A DNA stretch of 64,000 nucleotides from Aricia agestis (lineage: Eukaryota; Arthropoda; Insecta; Lepidoptera; Lycaenidae). How positions within the stretch are numbered: the first letter of the stretch is position 1; every line of letters starts with the position of its first letter. The stretch lies in the NCBI RefSeq assembly GCF_905147365.1, contig NC_056423.1, forward strand, positions 662,501 to 726,500, in the 5' to 3' direction. The notes under the pieces were generated by a model. That model was not told the DNA's origin, searched no databases, and saw only the letters and a program-made list of their open reading frames with translations. The translations under genes were made by a program, and so were the position numbers. Shown one piece after another: positions 1 through 11,152 of this stretch.

Positions 1-5
1 GTAAC

Positions 6-133
6 GGTCAATTCGGACCTCTCAATTTGTACTGAATTGACAGATTTCAATTGCGTGAGATGTCTTGCAAATCTGTCAAATCCATACAAATTTACAAATG
101 CATCTGCGCGTCGCGTTGCGGTCTGAATTGGCC
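6..133. mobile_element. Short TIR element, diverged copy of the 39.7-kb TTA-flanked MITE
   Basis: Ends read GGTCAATTCGGACC and GGTCTGAATTGGCC, imperfect inverted repeats. The interior (AAATCTGTCAAATCCATAC, then GCGTCGCGTTGCGG) matches the right arm of the complete copy at 39680-39832. It lies upstream of the first visible HEATR5 exon. Confidence 0.6.
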
Positions 134-196
134 TTTATGAATCGCTCTTGATGATGAATCTTAGCAGATATTTTGCAGACATCAACCGATAGCGCA

Positions 197-285
197 GACA
201 ACTGCGTCAGACGTCTTGCAAATCTGTCAAATGCATACAAATTCATAATTGCATCTACGCGTCGCGTTGCGGTCTACGATACGCG
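197..285. repeat. Partial copy (one arm) of the same MITE
   Basis: This repeats CGTCTTGCAAATCTGTCAAA and GCGTCGCGTTGCGGTCT from the preceding element. Only one arm can be recognised. Confidence 0.5.
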
Positions 286-298
286 TCTTGCGATAAGT

Positions 299-455
299 AC
301 AGCTCGACAAGGCTTTAAATGAACGTGGGTGACATTGACGGGAGCGCTGCTGGTAAAGGAGAACTGTCAAACACCTGTCAAAAATTACGTTTTTGTATGA
401 TAGAAGCGTTTAGTTCCTTTTCTCGCCACGTTCATAAATAGCCTTGTCGAACTGT
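299..455. mobile_element. MITE with 30-bp terminal inverted repeats
   Basis: The left end ACAGCTCGACAAGGCTTTAA continues to GAACGTGG. The right end is the inverse, CCACGTTCATAAATAGCC then TTGTCGAACTGT. Length is 157 bp with no ORF. It lies in the intron upstream of the first visible HEATR5 exon. Confidence 0.75.
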
Positions 456-716
456 AACAAGCGCTTGACAGCAAATATCTGCTATTGACAGACAGTAGCT
501 TGTATATCTGCTGTCAAACGCCTGTTAATTTGTCTGCGAGACCGCACTAAGCGACACTACGCAGCAACGGAGCGACGCGACATTTTACATTTCATAGAAT
601 TGATGTCGCGCGTCATACAAAAAATATTTAACCGTGATTATATTATTATGTTGTTCTAAACAATGATTTGATCGCCTGTAGTATCTAACTTAGAGAGCTT
701 GAAATTTCATTTGCAG

Positions 717-3700
717 GAGGGCACAGTGGGTGTGATCGGCGTGAAGAAGGGTCTGGGTGTGCACGGAGACACGTTACTGGTCAAAACCCTCGGCTGCATG
801 GCGGAGCTGACCACGCTCACTAGTCCACAAGGTTAGTGAAACTAGTTTCAGCTTCCCAAAACGCAGAACTTGAAAAATAACAACTCGCAATGGCCTGAGA
901 TGTATGAAATTCCAGTTTTTTTTAATAACGCGTAGTGGTCTGCGCTGCCATTTAATATACATATTTCAGTGTTGGAACATTGTTTGCAATTGTTATTTTT
1001 ATCTCATTCAGAATCGAATCGAGAACCGAATCAGCTCGATCTCAAAGCTTCCGATATATTATATTATATCAGCGCAGCATTGTGCTGCGGCTCAATTCGG
1101 AAGTAATTCAATCTCAACGGCTTTTCCCACTCCTGACGGCTATACTAGCGCACGATCGTGCTGCGGCTCAATTTGGAACTAACCAGACCCGTAAATCAAA
1201 TTCGTATCAGTTCGGGTGTAGGACTACTGATTCCCTTTTGTTCATGATACTTTTTTGTATTTATTATTCTTCATTAGTTTATAAGTCTTCTTCTTCTATC
1301 TTCTTCTATATATATAAAACTCAAAGTTGACTGACTGACATGGTGATCTATCAACGCACAGCCCAAACCACTGGACCGATCGGGCTGAAATTTGGCATGC
1401 AGGTAGATGATATGACGTAGGCATCCGCTAAGAAAGGATTTTGATCAATTCTACCTCCAAGGGGTTAAAATAGGGGATGAAAGTTTGTAGTAATACTTCT
1501 TAACGCGAGCGAAGCCGCGGGCAAAAGCTCGTATTACATAAATAATTTAAAGTATACTTAAATAATTTATTTCCAGGCGCTCTGTCCGTTCTTCCGACTC
1601 TGTTATACCTCGGCACGGAAGTTTTATCCGGCGGGCCGGTCGCCGCGGAGGGGGGCGTGGCGTTGCTCGAGCGGTGCGGCGGCTGCAGCGCGGCGCGACT
1701 GTTGCCGCACACGCGCGCGCAGCACGACCGCCTGTTGCAGGCGACGCTGGCTAAACTTGTGGAGCGCGTCAAGTGCGGTGAGTGTTTTAGTGATGATGAT
1801 GAGGTGTTGTGTCGCCGCAAAAGGGGGCATGGTGCGACGCTTGAGCGGCGATGTAAAACTTGTTAAAAGAGGAGTTGTGTTGCGAGTGTCTATAGAGACA
1901 TAATCGTTTACTATTAAGTCTACTCGTTTGCTGGCCAATTCCATATTATAAAGTTTATTTAAACATTGTTATCAATAATATCGTGGACTGTATCGTGCGT
2001 CTAAAATACTTTTATGTGTTACAGAGGAGGCGGACCAGCGTCTAGACGGCGTGGTCGGCGCGCGCGCGATGGCGGCGGTACTGCGTCACGCGCCGCTCAC
2101 TGCCGCACTGCACTACCCCGCCGTCAACCACCTGAGACAGTGTCTAGACACCGCCGACAACGAGGTACGACAGAGATAGCTATATACAACTGACACACGA
2201 CGGAAAACAAGGTGTAAATAGGAACTCGGTCCGGAAGTGCAAGTTGCGGAAGTAAGTTCCGAAAGTAAAGTGATTGAAAATAACTTTTTGAAGCTATAAA
2301 TAAGTTTCAATTTAATTAAAACACCTATAAATACACTCGCCGTAAAGTAAGACGTCCTACACCGAAAATCCACAAGTTTTTTTATTTAAACAAATAGAAT
2401 AAATTAATTCTCATGATGTTTTAGGTGTTCGCGGAATGCTGCACCGTAGTCGGGGCGCTCTGGTCCGGCGGCGCGGCGTTGTGGGCGCGCGCGCTCGGCG
2501 CCCGCGTGCTCGCCCGCGCCGCGTCCGCACGCGCGCCCGCAGATGCGGCGCACGTGCGTGCAGCGATCGCGGCTGTCGGCGCACTGGATAGACTGGTAGA
2601 CGCTGTGCCGGATAGTGAACGTAAGTTAATGATTTGTAGTATGTTAAAGGTGGAATACAATCCATACTAATATTATAAATGCGAAAGTGTGTCTGTCTGT
2701 CTGTCTGTTACCTCTTCACGCCCAAACCACTGCACCGATTTTGCTGAAATTTGGTATGGAGATACTTTGAGTCCCGGTAAAGGACATAGGATACTTTTAC
2801 CCCGGAAAAATGAACGGTTCCCGCGCGATAAACTACTTTCGGCGCAACGGAGTTGCGGGCGTCTTCTAGTGAAAAATAAAAAAGTTCGTACATGCGTCTG
2901 CGAGTACGCCCGTTATAGTCATCTGCCGTGGTGTAGTCAACGTTAGTAATTACTATTAAAGCAATTAATAAAAAAAAAACTGACAAAAATACGCGCGGGC
3001 GGTGACCGCTGCGAAACCTATATGCGCTATTTATCTTTGTGAATAAAGATTTTGAATAAAGGTTGTAATGTAATATTTTTTTTATGTCCTATGCACAGAG
3101 GATACATATTACAAAGGTAAGAGCCACGAGCCAAAATCTATAGATATGAAATTTGTATCCCCTTGTAATATTCCTATTTTATTATTGGCCTATTTTAAGT
3201 TATTTTTATAGCAAATATATTGTATTAAGTATATTCAATAACTTGTCGTTTCCAGGTATCCAACTGCTATGGATGTTGGTGCCTATCGTGATAGGATATC
3301 TACGCGAGGGCTCTGCGCCGCCGCACGCGCGCACGCTACACGATTTTGCGCTCGCGTGGCTCATGCGCGTCGGACCTAGATATCCACAGGTATAAGAGGA
3401 TATATTATATTATTAGCTCGTCTGTCAAGCGCCCAAAATAGGCGTCTTAGCCCGAGCGCGCACTAGCGGCCAAACCGCAGCGGCCAGGTCGCGACGGCCA
3501 TTGAGATAGATACCTTAGTATGGAACCGCCATAGACCACGCGCACCTGACCGCACGGCGACCAGCGGCCACATCATACTTTCGATGGCCGCTGTGACCTG
3601 GCCGCTAGTGCGCGCCTGGCCTTACTCAGACTATTCAAAAGTATTTTCGAAAATGGTTTAACAGTTCGTGACAGATGAAAGGTGTGAAGTGAACTACAAA

Positions 3701-4254
3701 AAAATATAGATACAATATATTTTGAAGACGAAATTTTACCAGTGATTATGCTAAGCGAACAGCTTAGCGTATGCGCAATGCGTTGAAAAACGAAATGAAT
3801 ACGACTATTACGCGATTATGACGTCATCACGACATTAGCCAGTCCGGATCGTTTTCGAATAAGTGGCGCGAGATACAAAAAGCCAAACATATTTTTGTGT
3901 TTTTGGATATATTATTAATTGTTATTATTTTTATTAAAACTTATGTAAATCCATAAAGAAACGTCATTTTATGCATTTAAAGCAAATAATCACAAAATTT
4001 TCTTACTGTCAAATAGTCTATTTTGAAATTCTAAAAAGCCCTACGATAGACGCTGTAGGCGACTATCTAATAGTAACATTCACGTATTCCAGGAGTTCAA
4101 AACGATGATGCAGCAGTCATCCGAGCTACGGACGAAACTAGAGGGCGCTGTGAAGGCGAGCCAATCAGCGCGCGCGCCCCGCCCGCAGCGCCCCGCCTAC
4201 ACCCGCCCACAACCTTCTATACAACTCAAAACTGACTTCAGCGACTTTAGATAA
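717..4254 (+). CDS. HEATR5B: HEATR5-type HEAT-repeat protein, C-terminal six exons (5' end outside the window)
   Basis: I join six exons: 717-831, 1577-1777, 2025-2164, 2425-2620, 3256-3389 and 4093-4254. All have AG/GT borders, and phases agree across every junction (948 nt, 315 residues plus TAA). The product begins EGTVGVIGVKKG. It contains LLWMLVPIVIGYL and LHDFALAWLM near the end, then PQEFKTMMQQSSELR and a terminal IQLKTDFSDFR. I recognise these as the C-terminus of HEATR5A/HEATR5B (yeast Laa1), a large cytosolic alpha-helical protein that works with AP-1/clathrin in endosome-Golgi sorting. The first exons look like HEAT helices rich in Leu and Ala. Exons are far richer in GC than the introns, which hold Helitrons (1300-1531, 2661-2869) and a MITE (3450-3621). 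The roughly 2000-residue full protein must start left of the window. Exon structure is very secure; the family assignment is from memory of the C-terminal motifs. Confidence 0.8.
1300..1531 (+). mobile_element. Helitron-like non-autonomous element, diverged
   Basis: It has a TC-led start (TCTTCTATATATATAAAAC), the usual internal CCCAAACCACTGGACCGAT and a GC hairpin before the end (GCGAGCGAAGCCGCGGGC). It ends CTCG|T where family members end CTAG|T. It lies in a HEATR5 intron. Confidence 0.6.
2661..2869 (+). mobile_element. Helitron-like non-autonomous element (Lep1-type)
   Basis: It begins TCCATACTAATATTATAAAT directly after an A and carries a CTGT repeat. It ends CTAG before a T, consistent with Helitron insertion between A and T. 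It lies in the HEATR5 intron between exons 2425-2620 and 3256-3389. Confidence 0.75.
3450..3621. mobile_element. GC-rich TIR MITE with TTA target duplication
   Basis: Inverted ends GCGCGCACTAGCGGCC and GGCCGCTAGTGCGCGC lie just inside TTA (3447-3449) and TTA (3622-3624). The 3-bp TTA duplication suggests PIF/Harbinger-type mobilisation. It lies in the last HEATR5 intron. A one-arm relative is near 24920-24975. Confidence 0.75.
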
Positions 4255-4275
4255 ATGAAAACGCCTATCTAGCTT

Positions 4276-4543
4276 TCGGTGACCCGGGCCAGCTAAGAAG
4301 TAATTTTATGGTTTCCAAGTATTGTCGCATGAACACATTCTCATACTTCATAGACTTCATACACTTCAGCAACCATAGAAAAACTACAACTCACACCGGT
4401 TTCGGTGACGGTGGCCGGATTCACTGAAAGTAGGTCACTCGGGAGTAATTTTATAGTGCCCAAGTGTGTATGCAATACACAAGACTCCTTTATTCTCATA
4501 ACCCAGTGGGATTGATGACAGATATGACTGGCGAGAGATTATG
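4276..4543 (-). repeat. Truncated tail of tRNA-derived SINE
   Basis: Sequence from CACACCGGTTTCGGTGACGG through GTAATTTTATAGTGCCCAAG to AACCCAGTGGG matches the distal part of the complete SINE at 59546-59916. A second, weaker copy of the same start precedes it (4276-4330). It lies just downstream of the HEATR5 stop codon, so it is probably transcribed as 3' UTR. Confidence 0.6.
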
Positions 4544-4568
4544 CATTGTTTGGTATTCTATATATAAT

Positions 4569-4817
4569 CTACGAATAATAAAAACTAAGGAATCGTAACT
4601 CCCATACTATTACCGTTTTAAATTTGGTTCCTTTCGAACTGTCATGTAACGTTAGCCTGATACCGCTCAAGGGACAAGGCCACCTAAATATTGCAAATGA
4701 TTTTTGAATATTGCAAATGAGATATTGAAATATGTACCTAAGGTACACATTTTTGACAAGTATTGTAGAGCATGTTTTTTGACGGAGTTACTTTTGCTTA
4801 GTTTTTATTATTCGTAA
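4569..4817. mobile_element. hAT-like MITE, TIR CTACGAATAATAAAAACTAA
   Basis: The ends are inverted copies of CTACGAATAATAAAAACTAA. Flanks TATATAAT and ACTATAAT are a decayed 8-bp duplication. The sister copy at 37339-37564 has a perfect 8-bp duplication. The left TIR holds an AATAAA (4577-4582), about 320 bp after the HEATR5 stop. Confidence 0.75.
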
Positions 4818-4860
4818 ACTATAATATTATTTCGCGGATGAAACAGATGTTGGGCTCTTA

Positions 4861-5002
4861 GGCTGGTATAAATAGTCAGTACTTAAGATGCGACCCTCTG
4901 TGATTGGTGATTGGTCCAAATTTTGACAGCCAACCAATCACAGAGCCTAAACAGTGTCTTGAGACCGAGATGCATCTTGAGTACTGACTATTTATACCAG
5001 CC
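4861..5002. mobile_element. MITE with perfect 22-bp TIR
   Basis: The terminus GGCTGGTATAAATAGTCAGT is repeated in inverse at the right end. Inside is a second inverted pair, CTCTGTGATTGGTGATTGG against CCAACCAATCACAGAG. No target duplication is evident. Confidence 0.75.
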
Positions 5003-5068
5003 AAGCACACTAGATTGCATCGAAATCGACCCAGTAGTTTCGGAAGACTTGGCGCCAAATGGGAATTA

Positions 5069-5219
5069 TCTTATATATAAAAATGGATTTTCAAATGTGT
5101 TAGTCGCGCTAAAACTCGAAAACGGCTGAACGGATTGGGCTGATTAAGTCTAAACTTAAAATATTCGTAGAAGTCCAGGGAAGGTTTTAAAGTGACACGA
5201 AGTTCACCGGGACAGCTAG
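5069..5219 (+). mobile_element. Helitron-like non-autonomous element
   Basis: It starts TCTTATATATAAAAATGGAT after an A. It contains CTCGAAAACGGCTGAACG and ends GACAGCTAG before a T. It is a short (151 bp) member of a widespread lepidopteran Helitron type. Confidence 0.7.
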
Positions 5220-6542
5220 TATATAGATAAATATAGCGCGAAGTAGTACAGTACCAACAAACAAAAACCATTTTAATTCGAAGTTTACGAATTTTTAACC
5301 CAAGTTGATTTTTATCGAGTTTTAACCACAATAATAATTATGGTAATAGGTATTTGTGAAAAGTTTTTTTTACATTAAAAAAATAAGGCTCGAATAAAAA
5401 GCATTTTTCGATCTCAAATTATGTAAAACAATCAAGTTTGTTTATTGAGCGACGAACGTTCATTAAAAATAAAAAGTCAATTATTTTGTGAAACCACAAA
5501 TAGTATTAGCAATGAGATTAAAAAACACGTCAAACTTATAACACCCCTCTTTTTTGTCGGGGGTTAAAAAGGAAAAAAAATAGCTGAATCTGTATGATTT
5601 AGACACCCTTGTATGGTCTTTAGTAATGTACTAAAATATTAATTATTATAAAATACTTTCATTTTACTTGAAAAACTAGTTTTTAATTAATAACATAATA
5701 CCTAATGAAATATAGTAACGTTCCTAACAATAATAATTAAATGATAAACGTTAAAGTTTTAGCATGATATAATATTACAAAAGCAAAGCTTTTTAGCCTT
5801 CCAGTCCAGTCGATTTTAAGTATGAAATATATATTTACTATGATTCCAATAAACCGCCTTACAAATAAATAAAACATTCTATAAAGCATTTTATCAAAAT
5901 GTAGATGTAAGGTTTGTTTTTCATAACATTTTTGTTTGATTTCTAATGCGCATTATAGATTTTTATATGTATATGATAAAAATGAAGTTTTTATTGTTGT
6001 AAGCTGCGCAAATTTTAAATATAGTTCAGCAAAATATTTAAAATGTTTACTGTGACTACAAAATCAAATAATATGTATTTTTGCCGAGCGTTTTAAAGTT
6101 TTGTGCCACCTTTACAGCAGTACAAATGTTTTTTTAACATTAAGATTTTTTTATTTACTTAGTCATTTTTTTTCTAATCACTTTTTCAAAGTGTTAAGTA
6201 TAATTGGCTGTATCTAGTATACTTATTTGTATATTTTATAAATCGAAACAAAATATATATTTAAAATGAATTTTTGAAAGTATATCATACTCTGTGATAG
6301 AAAAACTGCGTGTTGATCTGCCAAATTTTATAAAATAAACACTTTTACGGTAATGCAATGAAGTAACGCTTTTTGGAATTTGATTGTCTAAGATTAAATT
6401 AGATTTCAGAAATATGTGTATAAGCAGTATACATCTTCATATTATTGTAAGTTTATTAACTGGGGTTTTCAATGAGAAAGTCCGAATAGTCTATTTTATT
6501 TGGTAAATCTTATTTATATTATGTAATAATCAGATAAGTTGA
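5220..6542. other. AT-rich intergenic DNA
   Basis: I see no coding signal, RNA gene or terminal repeat. Several AATAAA hexamers occur on the + strand (for example near 5391 and 5869), so some of this could be distal 3' UTR of HEATR5. It cannot be settled from sequence alone. Confidence 0.5.
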
Positions 6543-6670
6543 TTCATAGGCAGATGGCGGACCTGCGTTATTTGGTCACGTTATGTCAAACCCAGCCGAC
6601 GGATGAACTAAAATAACATTGAATTGAAATAATTCGACCTAAGGACGTAGTTCCACCAACTGCCTATGAA
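6543..6670. mobile_element. TIR element, family TTCATAGGCAGATGG
   Basis: The left end TTCATAGGCAGATGGCGGAC is mirrored at the right end by GTTCCACCAACTGCCTATGAA. Related left ends recur at 43545 and 44146, each followed by a CGxGTTATGTC-like motif. Confidence 0.65.
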
Positions 6671-6705
6671 TAAATTTCTTCAATGGCACTTTAGTTCTCT
6701 ATACC

Positions 6706-7030
6706 CACAGACATAGATCAAGATAGATACCGCATGTGTATGTGCTTCGCGTGCCATATCGAGTTCCCAAACGACGAGCAATGCTCGTCTTTCGATACTC
6801 TGTTCTTTAGTTTGCGCTCCACCGTTCGGAATCGGTAGCCAATTGAATTTTAAAAATGCCTAATTATGCCGTATAGAGCTGTAGAAATTCGAATAGAAAC
6901 GTTGGCCCAGAATCTAGATAATGGACACGTTTCTTATCATCCGTACGTGGCAGTAGGTAGGAAAAAAGTGGCACACTCGTTTTTATACAAATGAAGGGAC
7001 ATGCGGTATCTATCTTGATCTATGTCTGTG
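6706..7030. mobile_element. TIR element with perfect 31-bp arms and 7-bp TSD
   Basis: The arms CACAGACATAGATCAAGATA..GATACCGCATG are identical in inverse. The flanks TCTATAC (6698-6704 and 7031-7037) are a perfect direct repeat, and an 8-bp duplication with one change is equally possible. This suggests a young hAT-like MITE. No ORF. Confidence 0.85.
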
Positions 7031-7118
7031 TCTATACACTTACAAATAAAAATGTTAACACTGCAAATGACTATAAAGTCTCCTTTTGTTTGTCTGTCAT
7101 ATAGAAAACATCGCATAA

Positions 7119-7285
7119 GGCTGCGTTTCCACCAGATATGTGTTGCGATTTGCGAGGAATGTGTTTTTAAGAACCAATAGAATCGCTTCACTGACATGAG
7201 CTTGCCGTGACATCGCTCAGCGCGGCGATGCTATTGGATCTTTAAAACACATTCCTCGCAACACATCCCTGGTGGAAACGCAGCC
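7119..7285. mobile_element. Harbinger-like MITE with TAA TSD
   Basis: The terminus GGCTGCGTTTCCACCAG and its inverse are flanked on both sides by TAA (7116-7118, 7286-7288). The TIR continues through TGTGTTGCGA to GAGGAATGTGTTTTAA. Length is 167 bp. Confidence 0.85.
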
Positions 7286-7333
7286 TAACAGGCGACAGCG
7301 GACTTTTACTGCGTCAAATGTTTTTATTTGTAA

Positions 7334-7501
7334 TGCTAAGTATTCACATACGGTTTTGCTCGATAGTTTTACTCCAAATCGAGCAATAACCACCGTGTGG
7401 ACCGCTAAACTGACAGCTCGAAGGCTCGCTTCAAGCCGGCTCGATGGAATTAAATATGTCAAATATGTCATTTCCTTCGATTCGTATGTGAGTACTTAGC
7501 A
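7334..7501. mobile_element. Harbinger-like MITE with TAA TSD, TIR TGCTAAGTA
   Basis: The ends TGCTAAGTATTCACATACGG and inverse CGTATGTGAGTACTTAGCA lie between TAA (7331-7333) and TAA (7502-7504). A second full copy is nested in another MITE at 38416-38625. Confidence 0.8.
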
Positions 7502-8254
7502 TAAGGAGGTAGATCAATATATTGTCACTTTTTTCATGTACTGACTTCCAATAGCGTATAGCTATATAGAACTTCTATTTACTTTACAACTATTTTAAGT
7601 TTAATATAGTAATAATTTAATTAAATCATTAATATTTAAGCTGTAATAAACTTGCAAAAAAAATGTTCTTTTATTTTAATAAAAATAAAAAAAATAAAAA
7701 AAATCTTTATTCCAATTTTTAACATTACACAACCACAATAAACAAAAAATACAAAAGAGAAAAAAAAGTGTACATGAGAGAATATGAAAACAAAGAAAGC
7801 ACTATCCTAAAATAAAAGTAACAAAATTTGCATATTTAAACAACATAATATTTATGGCAGTGCAATGCCAAAAAAATAAGGAAAAGGGGACCGCTCAGGT
7901 TTTGACAGCGACAGTCGCCGCTGTCCCTGGTCTTCCGCGAACCCCTACCCCCATAAATCAAGTTACGGAAAAGAAATAAAATAGTTTAAATACAAAAGGT
8001 CGATATTAAATATAACATGATACAAGAACCTTAAGGTATTTGTTACAATATTGACATGGTGTAGGGAAATGTTTATGAATAATGTTAATTATCATAAAAA
8101 TGTAATAAACTTATAAAAAAGAATGTAACGCATGTTAATATGATAATGTACATATAATATATAAATAGGAATAGTTTTTAATAGGTAGGTATATAAATAA
8201 AAATATATTTAATATAATATTGTAAACATAAACGACTATTTTACTAGGGCTGGA

Positions 8255-11152
8255 CTAATAATAATTATTTTTTGTTTGCAAATGCAATAAGTGATGCTTG
8301 AATTTAAGCTTAAAGTTATCAATAAACTTTACGGCTCTTAGTGGAGGTAGGAGGTTATTCCAGACTTTACTGGCAACGTGTCTAAAGCTTCCTCGAAACG
8401 CGGCTGAGTGGTGAGATTGAGTGATAAGCAAGTAGCTCGAGCCCCTGGTGGTCATGGACAGCTGACTGTCACCAGCCCACTGCAATTTATTAAAGAGGTA
8501 TAGAGGTGTTTTATGCCTGATAACCCCAAAAAGGAGCGTCGCAAAGTGCAGTTGCCTACGATGATCCATATTGAGCCATCTCTCGTTGTTTATGTAAGGA
8601 GAAACATGTGTTCTAGGAGGGATGGTCAGACAATACCTAGCACAAGCATTTTGAACTTTTTGTATCATTTTTTTAGATTTAGACATAAGACATGGCCCAG
8701 TAACGACATCCGCATAGTTAAGTTTAGAAAGGACAAGTGATTCGCAGACGGTTGTACGTAACTCTTTCGGTAAATATTTTCTTATGTTATACAAAAGTTT
8801 TAATCTAAAGAAGCAGCTGCTTACCACTTTTACTGTATGCTTTTCAAAACGTAAATTTTCATCCATAACGATTCCTAAATTTTTCGCTTCATTGACTCTT
8901 TCAATTTCTTCACCTTTAATGTTCACTGAGAGTAACTGACTATCGCAAATTTTTTTAACTTGAGTTTTGGAACCGAGAACCATATACTTTGTTTTGGACG
9001 GGTTTAGTGCCAGAGCGTTAGCTTCCGACCATTCAAATATTCGCTTTAAATCGTCATTTAACATATCCATAGCCTGTTTTAGATTGCCTAGCTTAAACGA
9101 TATATACAATTGAATGTCGTCAGCATATATATGATGTTTACAGTGATGTATGTGCTGTGTAATGTCTGCGCTGTAAATACTAAATGATTTGGGTCCAAGA
9201 ACTGAACCTTGAGGTACACCCCTATCAACGTTGCACGGTTCAGAATATATAGTATTACCATCTGCGTTTCGAATTTCTACAACTTGTGATCGATTGGTGA
9301 GGTAACTGGAGAACCATGAAATGGAAATATCGTCAAAACCATAATATTTTAATTTAGAAAGTAACAAGGGAACATTTATAGTATCAAAAGCGCGCGAGTA
9401 ATCTAGTAGTACTAAAATAGTTCCTTCGCCTTTATCCTGTGCACTTAGTATATTGTCAACGACGTCCAGAAGTGCAGTCGTGGTGCTATGACTTTTGCGA
9501 AAGCCTGATTGAGTTGAAGGTAAAATGTTATTATTTTCCAGATATTGAGTTATTTGTTCGCAAACGACCTTTTCAAGAATTTTAGACATACAGGGTAGAA
9601 TACTTATTGGTCTAAGATCTTTAAAGTCAGTCACGTTATCTTTTTTCGGTATAGGTTTTACAATAGCTTGGTGCCACATTTTTGGAAAGGAGCCAGTTAA
9701 GAGAGAAGTATTAATAATTAAGGTTACGGTCTTAAGGCAGATATCAGAGCGACAGATCATTATGAGCATATCCAATGACAGACCATCAACACCTAGCGCA
9801 TTAGATTGAAGGGATCGAAGAATTTTCAACACATCGCTCTCGCTTACGGTAGCAAAACTAAATTTTGCAGGGCCAAACGTGTTGGTTTCAAAATAGGTGA
9901 AGGTGGGTGGTGGTATTACGTTAGTTCCAGGGACGTCAAGGAAGAATTTGTTAATAAGATTAGGGTCACAAAGATGTTGGGGAAGTGTAGAATCTGATTT
10001 AGTTTTGTTCAAATTCATATTATGTTTCAGATTTTTCCACATTTCTTTCGGAGTACTGATGTTAGAATTAATATATTTGTCAAAATATGCGGCTTTTTCC
10101 CGCTCTAAGGCTCGAGATACTTCACGCTTAAGATCCTTATAGAAGGTAATGTGCACCACGTCCTTGGTTCTACGTGCTCGTCTGTGAGCAGCATCGCGTT
10201 GTTTGATCATGAGTTTAATGTTATATGTAATCCAGGGGTACTGTCGTTCTTTTGTAGTAAATGACTTAATAGGAGCTAGTGTGTCAAATAGCGCAAGGAC
10301 GCTGTCAGTAAAGTATTGTGTCATATCATTTACGTCTGTCATATTCATGATCGAGTGCCAGTCAATAGTATTAATAGTATCATCCAAGTCAGTCAAGTCA
10401 ATATCTCTAATGGGTCTGAATTTAATTTTTGTGACAACTGGTTTTATTTTAGGTATATTAATAAAAAACGTAAGAAAAGCATGACTACTGAGGTCAGCTA
10501 TATAGTCGATAGATACTCGGTCCAGATCGGTATTCGTACAGACAAGGTCGATAAGTGTGTCTGTATATTTTGTTGAAAAATGTGTCGCCTCCGTAGCGCA
10601 TTGACGCAACCGGTGAATGGACAAAAAATCCTGTAATGTTTTATAACTGTAATTATTAGTATGACAATTAAGAAAATTGATATTAAAATCACCTGTTAGA
10701 TATATAAAATCGTGGGCTGGTAAGTTGGTGATAGTATCGGTAAGGGCATCTAGAAACGAATTAACGGAAAACCAAGGCGGCCGGTAAGCTGTACCAATAT
10801 AAATAATTTTGCCGTTAGCCTTAAAAGACAGCCACATTTGCTCAACATTAGGTGGTGATGTGTAGCGCGTGTATGTTTGTATCGTCAAACCCTTCCTAAT
10901 GTAGAAGCCTACACCACCACCGCGCAAGCGAACTGCGTCCTGTCGGGGTTTGTGCACGAGCCGGTAGCCCGGCACCTTCGGCGCGCGGCCGTCTTCGCCA
11001 GGTCTTAACCACGTTTCATTAATGGCGACTATATCGCAGTTATGACGATCCATGGCAATCAGGAATTCATCATGTCGGGATCCTAGCGAGCCGGGATTAA
11101 GAAAACCAACTTTTACTTTTTTTAGTTTAAGCATTTTGAGAAGATATAGCAT
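8255..11152 (-). CDS. LINE ORF2: endonuclease and reverse transcriptase, 965 codons intact
   Basis: This protein nicks target DNA and copies its own RNA at the nick. The endonuclease occupies about residues 14-235. Its visible active-site pieces are INETW (E46), YRPPW (123-127), GDFNIN (D155, N157) and SSHAF (H224). The reverse transcriptase spans about 480-720: LRPISILPCMSKILEK, STQSGFRKSHST, LDYSRAFD (catalytic D584), GVPQGSVLGP (645-654) and YADD (676-679). The C-terminal third is typical of jockey/CR1-like ORF2 proteins. The ATG at 11152 is preceded three bases upstream by an in-frame TAG, which fixes the start region; the Met at codon 7 is an alternative. No frameshift or stop is present, and all core catalytic residues I can place are retained. 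Its start overlaps the end of the inter-ORF frame by 26 nt. Confidence 0.9.
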   Translation of the reverse strand: MLYLLKMLKLKKVKVGFLNPGSLGSRHDEFLIAMDRHNCDIVAINETWLRPGEDGRAPKVPGYRLVHKPRQDAVRLRGGGVGFYIRKGLTIQTYTRYTSPPNVEQMWLSFKANGKIIYIGTAYRPPWFSVNSFLDALTDTITNLPAHDFIYLTGDFNINFLNCHTNNYSYKTLQDFLSIHRLRQCATEATHFSTKYTDTLIDLVCTNTDLDRVSIDYIADLSSHAFLTFFINIPKIKPVVTKIKFRPIRDIDLTDLDDTINTIDWHSIMNMTDVNDMTQYFTDSVLALFDTLAPIKSFTTKERQYPWITYNIKLMIKQRDAAHRRARRTKDVVHITFYKDLKREVSRALEREKAAYFDKYINSNISTPKEMWKNLKHNMNLNKTKSDSTLPQHLCDPNLINKFFLDVPGTNVIPPPTFTYFETNTFGPAKFSFATVSESDVLKILRSLQSNALGVDGLSLDMLIMICRSDICLKTVTLIINTSLLTGSFPKMWHQAIVKPIPKKDNVTDFKDLRPISILPCMSKILEKVVCEQITQYLENNNILPSTQSGFRKSHSTTTALLDVVDNILSAQDKGEGTILVLLDYSRAFDTINVPLLLSKLKYYGFDDISISWFSSYLTNRSQVVEIRNADGNTIYSEPCNVDRGVPQGSVLGPKSFSIYSADITQHIHHCKHHIYADDIQLYISFKLGNLKQAMDMLNDDLKRIFEWSEANALALNPSKTKYMVLGSKTQVKKICDSQLLSVNIKGEEIERVNEAKNLGIVMDENLRFEKHTVKVVSSCFFRLKLLYNIRKYLPKELRTTVCESLVLSKLNYADVVTGPCLMSKSKKMIQKVQNACARYCLTIPPRTHVSPYINNERWLNMDHRRQLHFATLLFGVIRHKTPLYLFNKLQWAGDSQLSMTTRGSSYLLITQSHHSAAFRGSFRHVASKVWNNLLPPLRAVKFIDNFKLKFKHHLLHLQTKNNYY

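Noticed and set aside
1500..1944. Two 106-codon minus-strand ORFs
   Set aside because: Antisense shadows of the GC-rich HEATR5 exon 1577-1777, whose phase fits its neighbours.
2411..2670. Arg-rich minus-strand ORFs of 79 and 84 codons
   Set aside because: Antisense shadows of HEATR5 exon 2425-2620; the Arg/Ala composition reflects GC-rich codons read in reverse.
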